Source of the DNA: Ideonella alba
GTDB taxonomy: Bacteria > Pseudomonadota > Gammaproteobacteria > Burkholderiales > Burkholderiaceae_C
Length of the DNA: 64,000 nt
Reading direction: 5' to 3'
Assembly (NCBI RefSeq): GCF_018069875.1
Contig: NZ_JAGQDF010000001.1
Location: 124,001-188,000 of the forward strand
The notes beneath the pieces were generated by a model. That model was not told where the DNA came from, did not search any database, and saw nothing but the letters and a program-made list of their open reading frames with translations. Below, piece by piece: positions 51,546 to 62,984 of this stretch. The stretch's first letter is position 1. Each line of letters begins with the position of its first letter. A program made the position numbers and the translations under genes.

Positions 51546-52784
51546 ATGGCCTCGCCGCGGCTGCTGCATGCGCTGCCTGCCGTCTACGCGGCGGCGGCGG
51601 TGCGCCTGCTGCAGCCGCTGCTGGTGCTGCCGCTGATGGCCCAGCGGCTGGGCCCCGAGGCCTTTGGACGGGTCAGCTTCGTGCTGGTCTGGAGCGCGCT
51701 GCTGGCGATGCTGGTGGAGGGCGGCTTCCTGGCGGCGGCCACGCGTCTGGCGGTGAATGCCGACGCGCCGCAGCGCTGGCGCCTGGCCCAGCAGGTGGCC
51801 AGCGCGCGCAGCCTGCTGTGCCTGCCCACGGTGCTGCTGGCCGGGCTGGTGGTGGGGGCGCTCGGTGCGCCCGGCACCGGCGTCATCGAGGCCCTGGTGA
51901 TCGCCGCGCTGGCCTGCGCACTGGGCTGGCCGGCCACCTGGTACCTGCAGGCCAGCCAGCAGCTGGCCGGCTGGGCGCGCACCGAGCTGGTGGTCTATGC
52001 CGCGCTGATCGCGACCACGGTGTGGCTGGCGCATGACGCCGCCACCTTCCTGGCGCTGCAGCTGGCGGCCAGCAGCGCGCTGGCGCTGCTGGGCTGGCGC
52101 TGGCTGCAGCGCGACCTCGCCCCTGCGGCCGAGGGCAGCGGTCTGTTGCAGCGCGACGCGCTGGCGCCGGGCCTGCGCCTGGGCTGGACGATGCTGCCGG
52201 TGTCGGTGGCGGGCGCCGCCTACAGCGCCGCGCTGCCGGCCGCGGCCTCGGTGCAGATGGGGCCACAGGCGCTGGGCACCTACTTCCTGGGAGACCGGCT
52301 GCTGCGGGCGGTGCTGAACGCCGCCGAGCCAGTGTTCGCACTCGTGTACCCGCGCATCGTGGCGCGCCAGGCCCAGGGGCTGCGCGCCTCGCTGGTCTAC
52401 GCCGGCCGCTGGGCGGTGGGCGGCGGCCTGGCCGGCCTGGCGCTGCTGGGCGGGCTGACCCTGGCCTGGCAGATGCTGGAGCCGCTGGTGGCGCAGCGCG
52501 CCGGCCAGGTCGACCTGCCGGCGCTGCGCGAAGTGCTGGCGCGCCTGGGCTGGCTGCTGCCGCTGTTGCTGGGCTGGAAGTTCATCGGCTACTGGATGCT
52601 GGGCAGCGGCCGCTTCGATGGCGCCTACCGCACCTGCGTGGTGGTGGGCGGCGTGGCCGGCACGCTGGGCGCGGCCACCTGGGCCACAGCGGCGACGCCG
52701 CCGGGCCTGGCGCTGCTGGCCGTGGGGGTGGAACTGCTGGTGATCGCGGTGGCGGTGGCCGGCATGGCGCTGACGCGCCGCTGA
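51546..52784 (+). CDS. Wzx-like polysaccharide flippase
   Basis: A 412-residue protein with about 12 membrane spans. N-terminal RLLQPLLVLPLMAQRLGPEAFGRVSFVL is the start of the RfbX/Wzx (MATE-like) family. It would flip undecaprenyl-linked oligosaccharide across the inner membrane. Starts 2 bp after the methyltransferase stop. A Wzy polymerase is not seen in the window. Confidence 0.87.
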   Translation: MASPRLLHALPAVYAAAAVRLLQPLLVLPLMAQRLGPEAFGRVSFVLVWSALLAMLVEGGFLAAATRLAVNADAPQRWRLAQQVASARSLLCLPTVLLAGLVVGALGAPGTGVIEALVIAALACALGWPATWYLQASQQLAGWARTELVVYAALIATTVWLAHDAATFLALQLAASSALALLGWRWLQRDLAPAAEGSGLLQRDALAPGLRLGWTMLPVSVAGAAYSAALPAAASVQMGPQALGTYFLGDRLLRAVLNAAEPVFALVYPRIVARQAQGLRASLVYAGRWAVGGGLAGLALLGGLTLAWQMLEPLVAQRAGQVDLPALREVLARLGWLLPLLLGWKFIGYWMLGSGRFDGAYRTCVVVGGVAGTLGAATWATAATPPGLALLAVGVELLVIAVAVAGMALTRR

Positions 52785-52807
52785 GCGACAAGAAAGAACG
52801 AGCGACC

Positions 52808-53716
52808 GTGGGCATCGACATCCACAACCTGAACCTGCTGGCCCACGCGCAGGACCTGGGCGTGTCCTACACGCGCACGCTGGCCATCGGCCGCCAGGCC
52901 TTGTTCATCGAGGCCTACGAGCTGGAGGACCACCGCCGCCTGCGCGGCCTGCCGCCGCTGGTCGAGCCGCCCCGGCCGGCGGGCGCGCCGCGCTACTTCG
53001 AGCCGCTGCTGACCCAGTGGCTGGGCGCCCGGTCGGCCGAGTCGGTCGATGCCTCGGCCTACGAGCAGGCCAGCCACCTGCACGACATGAACCGCCCCTG
53101 GCCCGCCGACAGCCCGCTGCCCGGCCAGTTCGACGCGGTGCTGGACTTCGGCTGCCTGGAGCATGTCTTCGACTTTCCGGTGGCCTGGCGCAATGTCACG
53201 GCGGCCTGCCGCGTGGGCGGGCATGTGCTGCATGCGCTGCCGGCCAACAACCTGTCGGGCCATGGCTTCTACCAGTTCTCGCCCGAGCTGTTCTTCAACC
53301 TCTACCGGCCCGAGCGCGGCTTCGAGCTGCGCGGCCTGTGGTTTGCCGTGAAGGGCGACCGCCGCCACTGGTGGCAGGTGGCCAATCCGCGCGAACTGCG
53401 ACGGCGCGTCAACCTGTGCAATGCGCACGAGGTCTACATGATGGTGCTGGCGCGCAAGCTGCACGAACCGGGCGAGCTGCCGCCGCCACAGCAGAGCGAC
53501 TACGCCGACGACGAGTGGCTCAAGACCCCCGCCGCCGCTGCGCCAGCCAGCGCTCCGGGCCTGCGCCAGCGCCTGCACGGCGCGCTGGGCCGACAGGGCC
53601 TGATCGACCCGCTGCGTGCGCTGCGCGACCGCCTGCGCGCGATCGGCGCCAGCGGCTGGGCACTGCCCGCCCCTGACTACACGCGCGTGGATGTGCACGC
53701 GCTGATCCGCAAGTGA
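52808..53716 (+). CDS. SAM-dependent methyltransferase-like protein
   Basis: A 302-residue protein starting at a GTG. The block AVLDFGCLEHVFDFPVAWRN resembles the class I methyltransferase acidic/post-motif region, and VGGHVLHALPANNLSGHGFY the following strand. The usual glycine-rich motif I is not obvious near the N terminus, so catalytic competence is unclear. A long C-terminal tail (about 235-302) is Ala/Pro/Arg-rich. In the polysaccharide operon, possibly methylating a sugar. Confidence 0.78.
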   Translation: MGIDIHNLNLLAHAQDLGVSYTRTLAIGRQALFIEAYELEDHRRLRGLPPLVEPPRPAGAPRYFEPLLTQWLGARSAESVDASAYEQASHLHDMNRPWPADSPLPGQFDAVLDFGCLEHVFDFPVAWRNVTAACRVGGHVLHALPANNLSGHGFYQFSPELFFNLYRPERGFELRGLWFAVKGDRRHWWQVANPRELRRRVNLCNAHEVYMMVLARKLHEPGELPPPQQSDYADDEWLKTPAAAAPASAPGLRQRLHGALGRQGLIDPLRALRDRLRAIGASGWALPAPDYTRVDVHALIRK

Positions 53717-54855
53717 GCACGCCACCCAGCGCGCTGCTGCTGTGCGAGCGGCTGGACATTGCCGGCGGCGTCGAGCGCTTCGCCTGCGAACTGGCCAATC
53801 ACCTGGCCGGCCAGGGCTGGGCTGTGGCGCTGGGCAGCCTGGACACGCCGCGCGAGGCCGTGCGCTATCCGCTCGACCCCGGGGTGCGCGTGCTCTGCGG
53901 GCCGCCGGAACGGGCCGCGGCCGCCGCCCGCTCCCGCCTGGGCCGGCTGTGGACCATGGCCCGTCACCAGCTTCGCCTGGGCCGCGTGCTGGCCGCGCAG
54001 ATCCGCGGCTCGCAGGCCGATGTGGTGCTGCTCAACGGCCTGACCACCGCGGCCTCGGTGCTGCCCCGGTTGCGCCGCGACGAGGCCGCCCGCGTGGTCT
54101 GCTGCGACCACAACCACTTCTTCGCCCGCTCGCGCTTCTGGCAATGGCTGCGCGCGCGCCAGTACCCCCGGGTGGCCGCGCTGGTCAGCCTGACCCAGGC
54201 CGACGCGCCGCGCTTTGCCCGCCTGCACCCGGTGACCCGCGTGATCGCCAATGCGTCGGCGCTGCAGGCCGCGCAGGCCGGTGCGGTCGAGGCGCCGGTG
54301 GTGCTGGCGGTGGGACGCCATGTGGCGCAGAAGGGCTTCGACCGCCTGCTGCAGGCCTGGGCCCGGGTGCGGCCCGGCCGGCCCGCGGCCGAGCTGCGCC
54401 TGATCGGTGACGGGCCGCTGCTGGCCGCCCATCAGGCGCTGGCGCAGCAGCTGGGCGTGGCCGACAGCGTGCGTTTCCTGCCGCCCACGCCGGCGATGGC
54501 CGAGGCCTACCGCGACGGCGCCGTCTTCGTGCTGCCCTCGCGCTACGAGGGCATGCCGCTGGTGCTGCTGGAAGCCCAGGCGATGGGCCTGCCGGCCGTG
54601 GCCTTCGATTGCCCGACCGGCCCGGCCGACGTGATCGCGCCCGAGACCGGCGTGCTGGTGCCCGACGGCGACATCGACGGCCTGGCCCGGGCACTGGGCG
54701 AGCTGCTGGACGACCCGGCGCGCCGCCAGCGCCTGGGCGCCGCGGCGATCGAGCGCAGCCAGCGCCTCTTCAGCCCGCAGCGCCACACCCAGGCCTGGAC
54801 CACGCTGCTGCAGGCGGTGGCGCGCCGTACGCCGGTGCCGGAGGTGCTGGCATGA
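53713..54855 (+). CDS. Glycosyltransferase family 4
   Basis: A 380-residue GT-B transferase starting at a GTG that overlaps the upstream stop. N-terminal CERLDIAGGVERFACELANH; donor domain with VLAVGRHVAQKGFDRLLQAW and the GT4 signature SRYEGMPLVLLEAQAMGLP followed by DCPTGPADVI. The GPADVI form is typical of N-acetylhexosamine or galactose-specific GT4 enzymes, but the donor is not assignable. Overlaps the following GT2 by 4 bp. Confidence 0.92.
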   Translation: MSTPPSALLLCERLDIAGGVERFACELANHLAGQGWAVALGSLDTPREAVRYPLDPGVRVLCGPPERAAAAARSRLGRLWTMARHQLRLGRVLAAQIRGSQADVVLLNGLTTAASVLPRLRRDEAARVVCCDHNHFFARSRFWQWLRARQYPRVAALVSLTQADAPRFARLHPVTRVIANASALQAAQAGAVEAPVVLAVGRHVAQKGFDRLLQAWARVRPGRPAAELRLIGDGPLLAAHQALAQQLGVADSVRFLPPTPAMAEAYRDGAVFVLPSRYEGMPLVLLEAQAMGLPAVAFDCPTGPADVIAPETGVLVPDGDIDGLARALGELLDDPARRQRLGAAAIERSQRLFSPQRHTQAWTTLLQAVARRTPVPEVLA

Positions 54856-55907
54856 CCGCGCTGCATTGGCCGCCCGCCGAGCCGGGCTGGGTGTCGGTGA
54901 TCGTGCCCTGCCGCAACGAGGCCCGCTACATCGACACCTTCTGCACCAGCGCGCTGGCCCAGCAGCTGCCCGCCGGCTGGCAGCTGGAGCTGCTGGTGGC
55001 CGACGGTCAGAGCGACGATGGCACCCGCGAGCGCCTGCAGTCGCTGGCCGCCGCCGACGCCCGGCTGCGCTGGGTGGACAACCCGGGGCGCATCGTCTCC
55101 TGCGGCCTGAACGCGGCGCTGCAGCAGTCGCGCGGCGAGGTGATCGTGCGCATGGACGTGCACACCGAGTACGCGCCCGATTACATCGCCCAGTGCCTGG
55201 CGGTGCTGGCCGAGACCGGTGCCGACAACGTCGGCGGCCCCTGGCATGCGGTGCCCGAACCCGGCGCCGGGCCGATGCAGCAGGCGGTGGCCGCGGCCTT
55301 CCAGTCGCGCTGGGTGGCTGGCGGCGCGCGCTCGCGCGATCTGGGCTTCGAGGGCTGGGTCGACACCGTCTACCTGGGCTGCTGGCCACGCCGCGTGCTG
55401 GCCCAGCATGGCGGCTTTGACGAATCGTTGGTGCGCAACCAGGACGACGAGCACAACCTGCGCCTGACACGCGCCGGCGCGCGGGTGTGGCAGTCCAGCC
55501 GCATCCGCAGCACCTACCGGCCGCGGGCGCGGCTGGCTCAGGTGTTCCGGCAGTACCAGCAGTACGGCTACTGGAAGCCCTTCGTGATGCGCAAGCACGG
55601 GCAGGCGGCGGCGCTGCGCCAGCTGGTGCCGGGTCTGTTCGTGGCCGCACTGGGGCTGGCCTTGCTGGCCTGGCCGCTGGCGGGTTCCGGTCTGCTGCTG
55701 GGCCTGCTGTCGCTCTACGCCGCGGCCGTGGCCGCGATGACGGGCGCAGTGGCCGCGTCGTCCGACCTGGACCGCGCCGCCGTGGCGCGCGTGCCCGCGG
55801 TGATCGCCGCCTACCACCTGGGCTACGGCCTGGGCTCGCTGCAGGGCTGGTGGGCCGTGCTGCGCGGTCGGGGGCCGCGGGACCGCTTCGCGAGACTGAC
55901 CCGATGA
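54852..55907 (+). CDS. Glycosyltransferase family 2 with C-terminal membrane region
   Basis: A 351-residue GT-A transferase of the succinoglycan ExoA type. VSVIVPCRNEARYIDTFCTS starts the nucleotide-binding fold, VADGQSDDGT supplies the first Asp, VRMDVHTEYAPDY has the DxH/DXD-like metal motif, and RNQDDEHNLRL the catalytic acidic residues. Hydrophobic spans from about residue 255 to 310 anchor it. Coupled by ATGA on both sides. Confidence 0.91.
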   Translation: MTALHWPPAEPGWVSVIVPCRNEARYIDTFCTSALAQQLPAGWQLELLVADGQSDDGTRERLQSLAAADARLRWVDNPGRIVSCGLNAALQQSRGEVIVRMDVHTEYAPDYIAQCLAVLAETGADNVGGPWHAVPEPGAGPMQQAVAAAFQSRWVAGGARSRDLGFEGWVDTVYLGCWPRRVLAQHGGFDESLVRNQDDEHNLRLTRAGARVWQSSRIRSTYRPRARLAQVFRQYQQYGYWKPFVMRKHGQAAALRQLVPGLFVAALGLALLAWPLAGSGLLLGLLSLYAAAVAAMTGAVAASSDLDRAAVARVPAVIAAYHLGYGLGSLQGWWAVLRGRGPRDRFARLTR

Positions 55908-56611
55908 GCACCCCCCCCGACGACGCCGAGGCCCGCGCGCTGCGCGAACGCTACGCCCGCCGCGCGCCGCAGGACCCGCGCTATGCGCTGACCAACCCGG
56001 CCGCGCTGTGGCCGCAGCAGGAGCGCCAGCGCGCGCTGGTGGCGCTGCTGCGCCGCCACGGCTGGGCCGATCCGTCGGCTTGCCGGCTGCATGAGGTGGG
56101 CTGCGGCCACGGCGGCAACCTGCTCGAGGCGCTGCAGCTGGGCTTCCAGCCTGCGCTGCTCAGCGGCACCGAGCTGCTGGCCGAGCGTTTCGCCACGGCC
56201 CGCGAGCGGCTGCCGAGCGCGCTGACGCTGTGGCGGGGCGACGCCCGCCACCTCGGCCCGGCGCCCGCCAGCGTGGACGTGGTGATGCAATCCACCGTGT
56301 TCTCCTCGCTGCTGGACGACACGGTGCAGCAGCAGCTGGCCCAGGCGATGTGGGCGCAGCTGCGCCCGGGCGGCGCGGTGCTGTGGTACGACTTCACCGT
56401 CAACAACCCGCGCAACCCCGATGTGCGCGGCGTGCCACTGGCGCGCGTGCGCGCACTGTTCCCGCAGGGCCGCATCGACGCCCGCCGGGTGACGCTGGCG
56501 CCACCGATCGCCCGCGCGGCAGCCCGCTGGCATCCGTCGCTCTACACTGTCCTCAACGCCCTGCCGCCGCTGCGCACGCACCTGCTGGCCTGGATCGCCA
56601 AACCCGCATGA
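55904..56611 (+). CDS. Class I SAM-dependent methyltransferase
   Basis: A 235-residue methyltransferase. Motif I is [19 protein letters not shown] (about 63-81), followed by [17 protein letters not shown] and [15 protein letters not shown]. An eight-C run directly after the ATG (55911-55918) encodes T-P-P. Start fixed by the ATGA overlap with the GT2. Substrate is probably a glycan intermediate. Confidence 0.86.
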   Translation: MSTPPDDAEARALRERYARRAPQDPRYALTNPAALWPQQERQRALVALLRRHGWADPSACRLHEVGCGHGGNLLEALQLGFQPALLSGTELLAERFATARERLPSALTLWRGDARHLGPAPASVDVVMQSTVFSSLLDDTVQQQLAQAMWAQLRPGGAVLWYDFTVNNPRNPDVRGVPLARVRALFPQGRIDARRVTLAPPIARAAARWHPSLYTVLNALPPLRTHLLAWIAKPA

Positions 56612-57774
56612 CCGACACCAAGCCCCCGTTCCTGGCCTTCGCCCTGCCCGACATCGGCGAGGAGGAGATCGCCGAGGTGGTCGATACGCTGCGCAGCGGC
56701 TGGGTCACCACCGGCCCCAAGGCGCGCCGCTTCGAGGACGATTTCGCGCGCTACCTGGGCGAGCCGGGGCTGCAGGCGATCGCCGTCAACTCGGCCACTG
56801 CCGGCCTGCACCTGGCGCTGGAAGCCCTGGGCATCGGCCCCGGCGACGAGGTCATCGTGCCTACCCACACCTTCACCGCCACCGCCGAGGTGGTGCGCTA
56901 CCTGGGCGCCGACGTGCGCCTGGTGGACGTGGACCCGGTGACGCTGAACATCGACCCGGCGCGGGTGGAAGCCGCCATCACGCCGCGCACCAAGGCCTTC
57001 GTCCCGGTGCACTACGCCGGCCTGGCGGCCGACATGCCGGCGCTGCTGGAGATCGCCCGCCGCCACGGCCTGAAGGTGGTGGAAGACGCGGCCCATGCGC
57101 TGCCCAGCACCAGCGGCGGCCGGCTGGTCGGCACGCTGGACAGCCACGCCACGGTGTTCAGCTTCTATGCCAACAAGACCATCACAACCGGCGAGGGCGG
57201 CATGCTGGTCACCCGCGATCCGGCGCTGGCGGCACGCGCGCGGGTGATGCGCCTGCATGGCATCAGCCGCGACGCCTTCGACCGCTTCACCGCCACCGTG
57301 CCCAGCTGGTACTACGAGATCGTGGCGCCGGGCTTCAAGTACAACCTGACCGACATCGCTGCCGCGCTGGGCCTGCACCAGCTGCGCAAGGCCGACGCCT
57401 TTGCCGCGCGCCGTGCCGAGCTGGTGGCACGCTACGACGCCGCGCTGGCCGACCTGCCCGTGCTGCGGCCAGCCCATGCGCCGGCCGGCGAGCGCCACGC
57501 CTGGCACCTGTATGTGCTGCGCCTGGCAGATTCGGTGCGCCTGGGCCGCGACCAGGTCATCGAGGCGCTGTTCGCCGCCGGCATCGGCTGCAGCGTGCAC
57601 TACATCCCGCTGCACCTGCAGCCCTACTGGCGCGACCGCTACGGCCTGCGGCCCGAGCAGTTCCCGCACAGCCAGCGCGCCTATGAGCGCATGCTGAGCC
57701 TGCCGCTGCACACCCGCATGAGCGATGCCGACGTCGACCGCGTGGCCGCGGCGCTGCGCACGGCGCTGGCCTGA
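56608..57774 (+). CDS. DegT/DnrJ/EryC1 sugar aminotransferase
   Basis: A 388-residue PLP aminotransferase. The Schiff-base Lys190 is in [48 protein letters not shown] are family blocks. Similar enzymes (PglE, WbpE and relatives) transfer an amino group to a 4-keto or 3-keto UDP-sugar. With the dehydratase at 58375 and the sugar-phosphate transferase at 57782 it fits formation of a 4-amino-4,6-dideoxy-N-acetylhexosamine. Confidence 0.93.
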   Translation: MTDTKPPFLAFALPDIGEEEIAEVVDTLRSGWVTTGPKARRFEDDFARYLGEPGLQAIAVNSATAGLHLALEALGIGPGDEVIVPTHTFTATAEVVRYLGADVRLVDVDPVTLNIDPARVEAAITPRTKAFVPVHYAGLAADMPALLEIARRHGLKVVEDAAHALPSTSGGRLVGTLDSHATVFSFYANKTITTGEGGMLVTRDPALAARARVMRLHGISRDAFDRFTATVPSWYYEIVAPGFKYNLTDIAAALGLHQLRKADAFAARRAELVARYDAALADLPVLRPAHAPAGERHAWHLYVLRLADSVRLGRDQVIEALFAAGIGCSVHYIPLHLQPYWRDRYGLRPEQFPHSQRAYERMLSLPLHTRMSDADVDRVAAALRTALA

Positions 57775-57781
57775 GCCATCC

Positions 57782-58374
57782 ATGGCCAAGCGCGTGATGG
57801 ACCTGCTCGTCTCGGCCCTGGCGCTGACGCTGCTGGCGCCGCTGCTGCTGCTGATCGCGCTGGCGGTGAAGCTGGATTCGGCCGGCCCGGTGTTCTTTCG
57901 CCAGGAACGGGTGGGGCAGGGCGGACGGGTCTTTCGCATCCACAAGTTCCGCACCATGCGCACCGACGCCGAGCGCCTGGGCCCGCAGGTCACCGTGGGC
58001 CGCGACCCGCGCATCACCCGCGTCGGCCACTGGCTGCGCGACCGCCGCCTGGACGAGCTGCCGCAGCTGATCGACGTGCTGCGCGGCGAGATGAGCCTGG
58101 TCGGCCCGCGCCCCGAGGTGCCGCGCTACGTGGCCCACTATCCCGCCGCGCTGAAGGCCGAGGTGCTGGCCGTGCGCCCGGGCCTGACCGACCCCGCCAC
58201 GCTGGCCCACCTGGACGAGGCCGCGCTGCTGGCCGCCGCGCCCGACCCCGAGCGCGCCTACATCGACGAGGTGCTGCCGCGCAAGCTGGCGCTGCAGGCC
58301 GACTACGCCCGCCGCGCCACGCTGCGCGGCGACCTGTCCCTGCTGTGGCGCACGCTGTGCGCGCTGGTGCGCCG

Positions 58375-58378
<4 letters not shown>
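57782..58378 (+). CDS. Initiating sugar-phosphate transferase (PglC-like)
   Basis: A 198-residue polyprenyl-phosphate hexose-1-phosphate transferase of the small, monotopic type. One re-entrant membrane helix is at 1-30 (MDLLVSALALTLLAPLLLLI), then FRQERVGQGGRVFRIHKFRTM, LRDRRLDELPQLIDVL (catalytic Asp-Glu pair) and GEMSLVGPRPEVP. It loads the first sugar onto undecaprenyl phosphate. Without the large N-terminal domain of WbaP/WcaJ, it resembles PglC. Overlaps the dehydratase gene by 4 bp. Confidence 0.92.
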
Positions 58379-60252
<1,874 letters not shown>

Positions 60253-60333
60253 AATCGCAGGGTTTTGGCCGCCCGACAGGCGGCCCGCGCCCAGGCGGCG
60301 TCCACCGCGGCGCCGTCGAACCTGCGAGCCTGC

Positions 60334-61533
60334 ATGACCGAACCCCAGATCTCCCCCGAAGCCCTGAGCGCCGCCGATCGCGAGTGGAGCGCACTGGACC
60401 TGGCCCTGGTGCTGTCACGCCGTCTGCGCCTGCTGGTGCTGGCGCCGCTGACCGTGGCGGTGATCGCCTTCGGCGCCACCTACCTGATGCCGCTGACCTT
60501 CACCGCGCATGCGCAGATCCTGCCGCCGCAGCAGCAGGGCAGCGCGGCCTCGGCCCTGCTGGGCTCGCTGGGCGGTCTGGCGGGCATGCTGGGCGGTGGT
60601 GGCGGCGGCGGTCTGGGCGGCCTGAAGAACCCTGCCGACCAGTGGATCGGCTTCATGAAGAGCCGCACCATCGCCGACGCGCTGATCGAGCGCTTCGACC
60701 TGATGAAGGTCTATGAGGCCGATCTGCACTTCCTGGCCCGCGACGAACTGGAGAAGCGCACCCGCATCTCCTCGGGCAAGGACGGCCTGATCGACATCGA
60801 GGTCGACGACCGCGACCCGAAGCGTGCCGCCGACATCGCCAATGCCTACATCGACGAGCTGCAGAAGCTCTCGCGCACGATGGCGCTGACCGAAGCCTCG
60901 CAGCGCCGCCGCTTCTTCGAGCGCCAGCTGCAGGAGGCCAAGGACAACCTGACCCGCGCCGAACAGGCGCTGAAGGCTGGTGGCGTCTCGGCCAGCGTGC
61001 TCAAGACCAGCCCGGAGGCGGCCGTGGCCGAGCTGGCGCAGATCAAGGCCCAGGTGGCGGTGTCCGAGACCCGGCTGGCGGTGCTGCGCGGCACGCTGAC
61101 CGACAGCGCGCCCGAGGTGCAGCAGGCGCTGCGCGAGCTGTCCTCGCTGCGCGGACTGATGACGCGCACCGAGGCCCGTGATCCGGACAACGGCAAGGGC
61201 GACGGTGCGGCCTATGTGGCGCGCTTTCGCGACTTCAAGTACTACGAAACCCTGTTCGAGCTGATGGCCCGCCAGTACGAGATGGCCCGTGTGGACGAGG
61301 CCCGCCAGGGCAGCGAGCTGCAGGTGCTGGATGCGGCGGTGGTCCCCGAATGGAAGTCCGGCCCGAAGCGCGGCCTGATCGCGGTGCTGGCCCTGGTGGG
61401 CAGCTTCCTGCTGCTGGCGGGCTGGACCGTCTGGCGGGCCTGGCTGGACGGCCAGTCGCGCGAGGCCAGCAGCGCCGAGACGCTGTCCGAGATCCGGGTC
61501 GCGCTGCGCCGTGCCCTGGGCCGCCGCGCCTGA
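60334..61533 (+). CDS. Wzz/GumC-like chain-length determinant protein
   Basis: A 399-residue polysaccharide copolymerase with two membrane spans (near residues 30-52 and 345-367) and a large periplasmic coiled coil between (about 190-300). A Gly-rich stretch GGLAGMLGGGGGGGLGGLK (residues 86-104) precedes ADQWIGFMKSRTIADALIE. LQVLDAAVVPEWKSGPKRG is the usual block before span 2. No tyrosine kinase domain follows. Start: the ATG at 60334; an in-frame TTG at 60265 is possible but gives an atypical Ala-rich N terminus. Confidence 0.9.
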   Translation: MTEPQISPEALSAADREWSALDLALVLSRRLRLLVLAPLTVAVIAFGATYLMPLTFTAHAQILPPQQQGSAASALLGSLGGLAGMLGGGGGGGLGGLKNPADQWIGFMKSRTIADALIERFDLMKVYEADLHFLARDELEKRTRISSGKDGLIDIEVDDRDPKRAADIANAYIDELQKLSRTMALTEASQRRRFFERQLQEAKDNLTRAEQALKAGGVSASVLKTSPEAAVAELAQIKAQVAVSETRLAVLRGTLTDSAPEVQQALRELSSLRGLMTRTEARDPDNGKGDGAAYVARFRDFKYYETLFELMARQYEMARVDEARQGSELQVLDAAVVPEWKSGPKRGLIAVLALVGSFLLLAGWTVWRAWLDGQSREASSAETLSEIRVALRRALGRRA

Positions 61534-61545
61534 CGAGACGCCTGC

Positions 61546-62412
61546 ATGCACAAGATCGCGCTGGGCACCGTCCAGTTCGGCCTGACCTACGGGGCCTTCA
61601 ACACGGCCGGACAGGTGCCGCCTGACGAGGTCGCGCGCTTGCTCGCGCGCGCGGCCGAGGCGGGCGTGGGCCTGCTGGACACCGCCCACGCCTATGGGCG
61701 CAGCGAGGAGGTGCTCGGCGAGGTGGGCGCTGGCGCGCGTTTTCGCATCGTCACCAAGGTGCCGGCACTCAACGAGCAGGCGTCGGCCGAAGCGGTGCAC
61801 CGCTTCGTGGCCGAGAGCCTGCAGCGCCTGCGTGTCGAACGCGTGGACGGGTTGCTGCTGCACCGCGCGGCCGACCTGCTGGGACCGCAGGGACCGGCCG
61901 TCTGGTCGGCGCTGCAGGCGCTGCGTGACGAGGGCCGGGTGGGGCGCATCGGCGTCTCCGGCTATGGCGCCGACGAGGTGCTGCAGGTGCTGGACCGCTA
62001 CCCGGTGGGTCTGGTGCAGCTTCCGATCAATGTCTTCGACCGCCGCCACCAGCAGGCCGGTGTGCTGGCGCGCTGCCAGGCCCAGGGCGTGGAGGTCCAT
62101 GCGCGGTCGGCCTTCCTGCAGGGCTTTGCGCTGGCCGACACCGCCGCGCTGACACCGCACCTGGCCACCTACACCGAGGTCCTGACCGCCTTCGATGCGC
62201 GCTGTCGCGCGCTGGGCCTGTCGCGCCTGGCCGGTGCGCTGCATGCGGTGGCCGACCTGCCGGAGGTGGCCCAGGTGGTGGTGGGGGTCGACCGGCTGGC
62301 GCAGCTGGACGAGATCCTGGCCGCGGCCACCACGCCCTCGCCCGGTCCGGCGGCCTGGGACGGGCTGGGCAGCGACGCACTGGAACTGATCGAACCCGGG
62401 AGATGGCGATGA
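61546..62412 (+). CDS. Aldo/keto reductase
   Basis: A 288-residue aldo/keto reductase. It opens MHKIALGTVQFGLTYGAFNT and has LLDTAHAYGRSEEVLGEV with the catalytic Asp-Tyr, then VTKVP with the Lys, and LLLHRAADLL with the His. In polysaccharide loci such enzymes reduce or remodel nucleotide-sugar intermediates. Overlaps the acetyltransferase downstream by 4 bp. Confidence 0.9.
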   Translation: MHKIALGTVQFGLTYGAFNTAGQVPPDEVARLLARAAEAGVGLLDTAHAYGRSEEVLGEVGAGARFRIVTKVPALNEQASAEAVHRFVAESLQRLRVERVDGLLLHRAADLLGPQGPAVWSALQALRDEGRVGRIGVSGYGADEVLQVLDRYPVGLVQLPINVFDRRHQQAGVLARCQAQGVEVHARSAFLQGFALADTAALTPHLATYTEVLTAFDARCRALGLSRLAGALHAVADLPEVAQVVVGVDRLAQLDEILAAATTPSPGPAAWDGLGSDALELIEPGRWR

Positions 62413-62984
62413 GCGAGGACCACCTGTTCGTGCGGCGACTGGGCCCGGGCCTGGACCACGGTGGCCCGATCCGCCTGCGGCCGCTGCTGCCCGACGACCT
62501 GGGCGAGCGCTACGAGGCCTGGTTCCGCGACGAGCAGGTCACGCGCTACCTGGAGGCGCGCGGCATCAGTGCCTTTGATGCGCTGCGCCACCTGATGGAC
62601 GGCTTCCAGTCCGAGGCCTGGTTCATGTACGCGATCGAGCAGAAGGCGCCGCAGCCGCGCCACGTGGGCAACCTGAAGATCGGCCCGATCAATCGCCGCC
62701 ATGCCACGGCCGAGATCTCGATCGTCATCGGCGAGCGCGACTGCTGGGGCCGCGGCGTGGCCACCGAGGCAGTGCGCCTGGGCACCGAGCTGGCCTTTGG
62801 CCGCTTCGGCCTGCGCAAACTGTACGCCGGCATGGTCGAGGGCAACGAGGGGTCGGTGCGGGCCTTCGAGAAGGCCGGCTGGCGGGTCGAATCGCGTCTG
62901 CCCGGCGCCTTCATCCACGAGGGGACCATCAAGGGCAAGGTGGTGGTGACGATTGACAACCCGGGATTCCATGTCGGCACCTGA
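62409..62984 (+). CDS. GNAT acetyltransferase (RimJ/RimL-like)
   Basis: A 191-residue GNAT. HVGNLKIGPINRRHATAEIS and CWGRGVATEAVRLGTELAF (acetyl-CoA loop) are followed by GLRKLYAGMVEGNEGSVRAF. This type (PseH, WecD and relatives) N-acetylates amino sugars of surface glycans, which fits the aminotransferase upstream. Start at 62409 is fixed by the ATGA overlap; an ATG two codons earlier (62403) is the alternative. Overlaps the last gene by 14 bp. Confidence 0.87.
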   Translation: MSEDHLFVRRLGPGLDHGGPIRLRPLLPDDLGERYEAWFRDEQVTRYLEARGISAFDALRHLMDGFQSEAWFMYAIEQKAPQPRHVGNLKIGPINRRHATAEISIVIGERDCWGRGVATEAVRLGTELAFGRFGLRKLYAGMVEGNEGSVRAFEKAGWRVESRLPGAFIHEGTIKGKVVVTIDNPGFHVGT

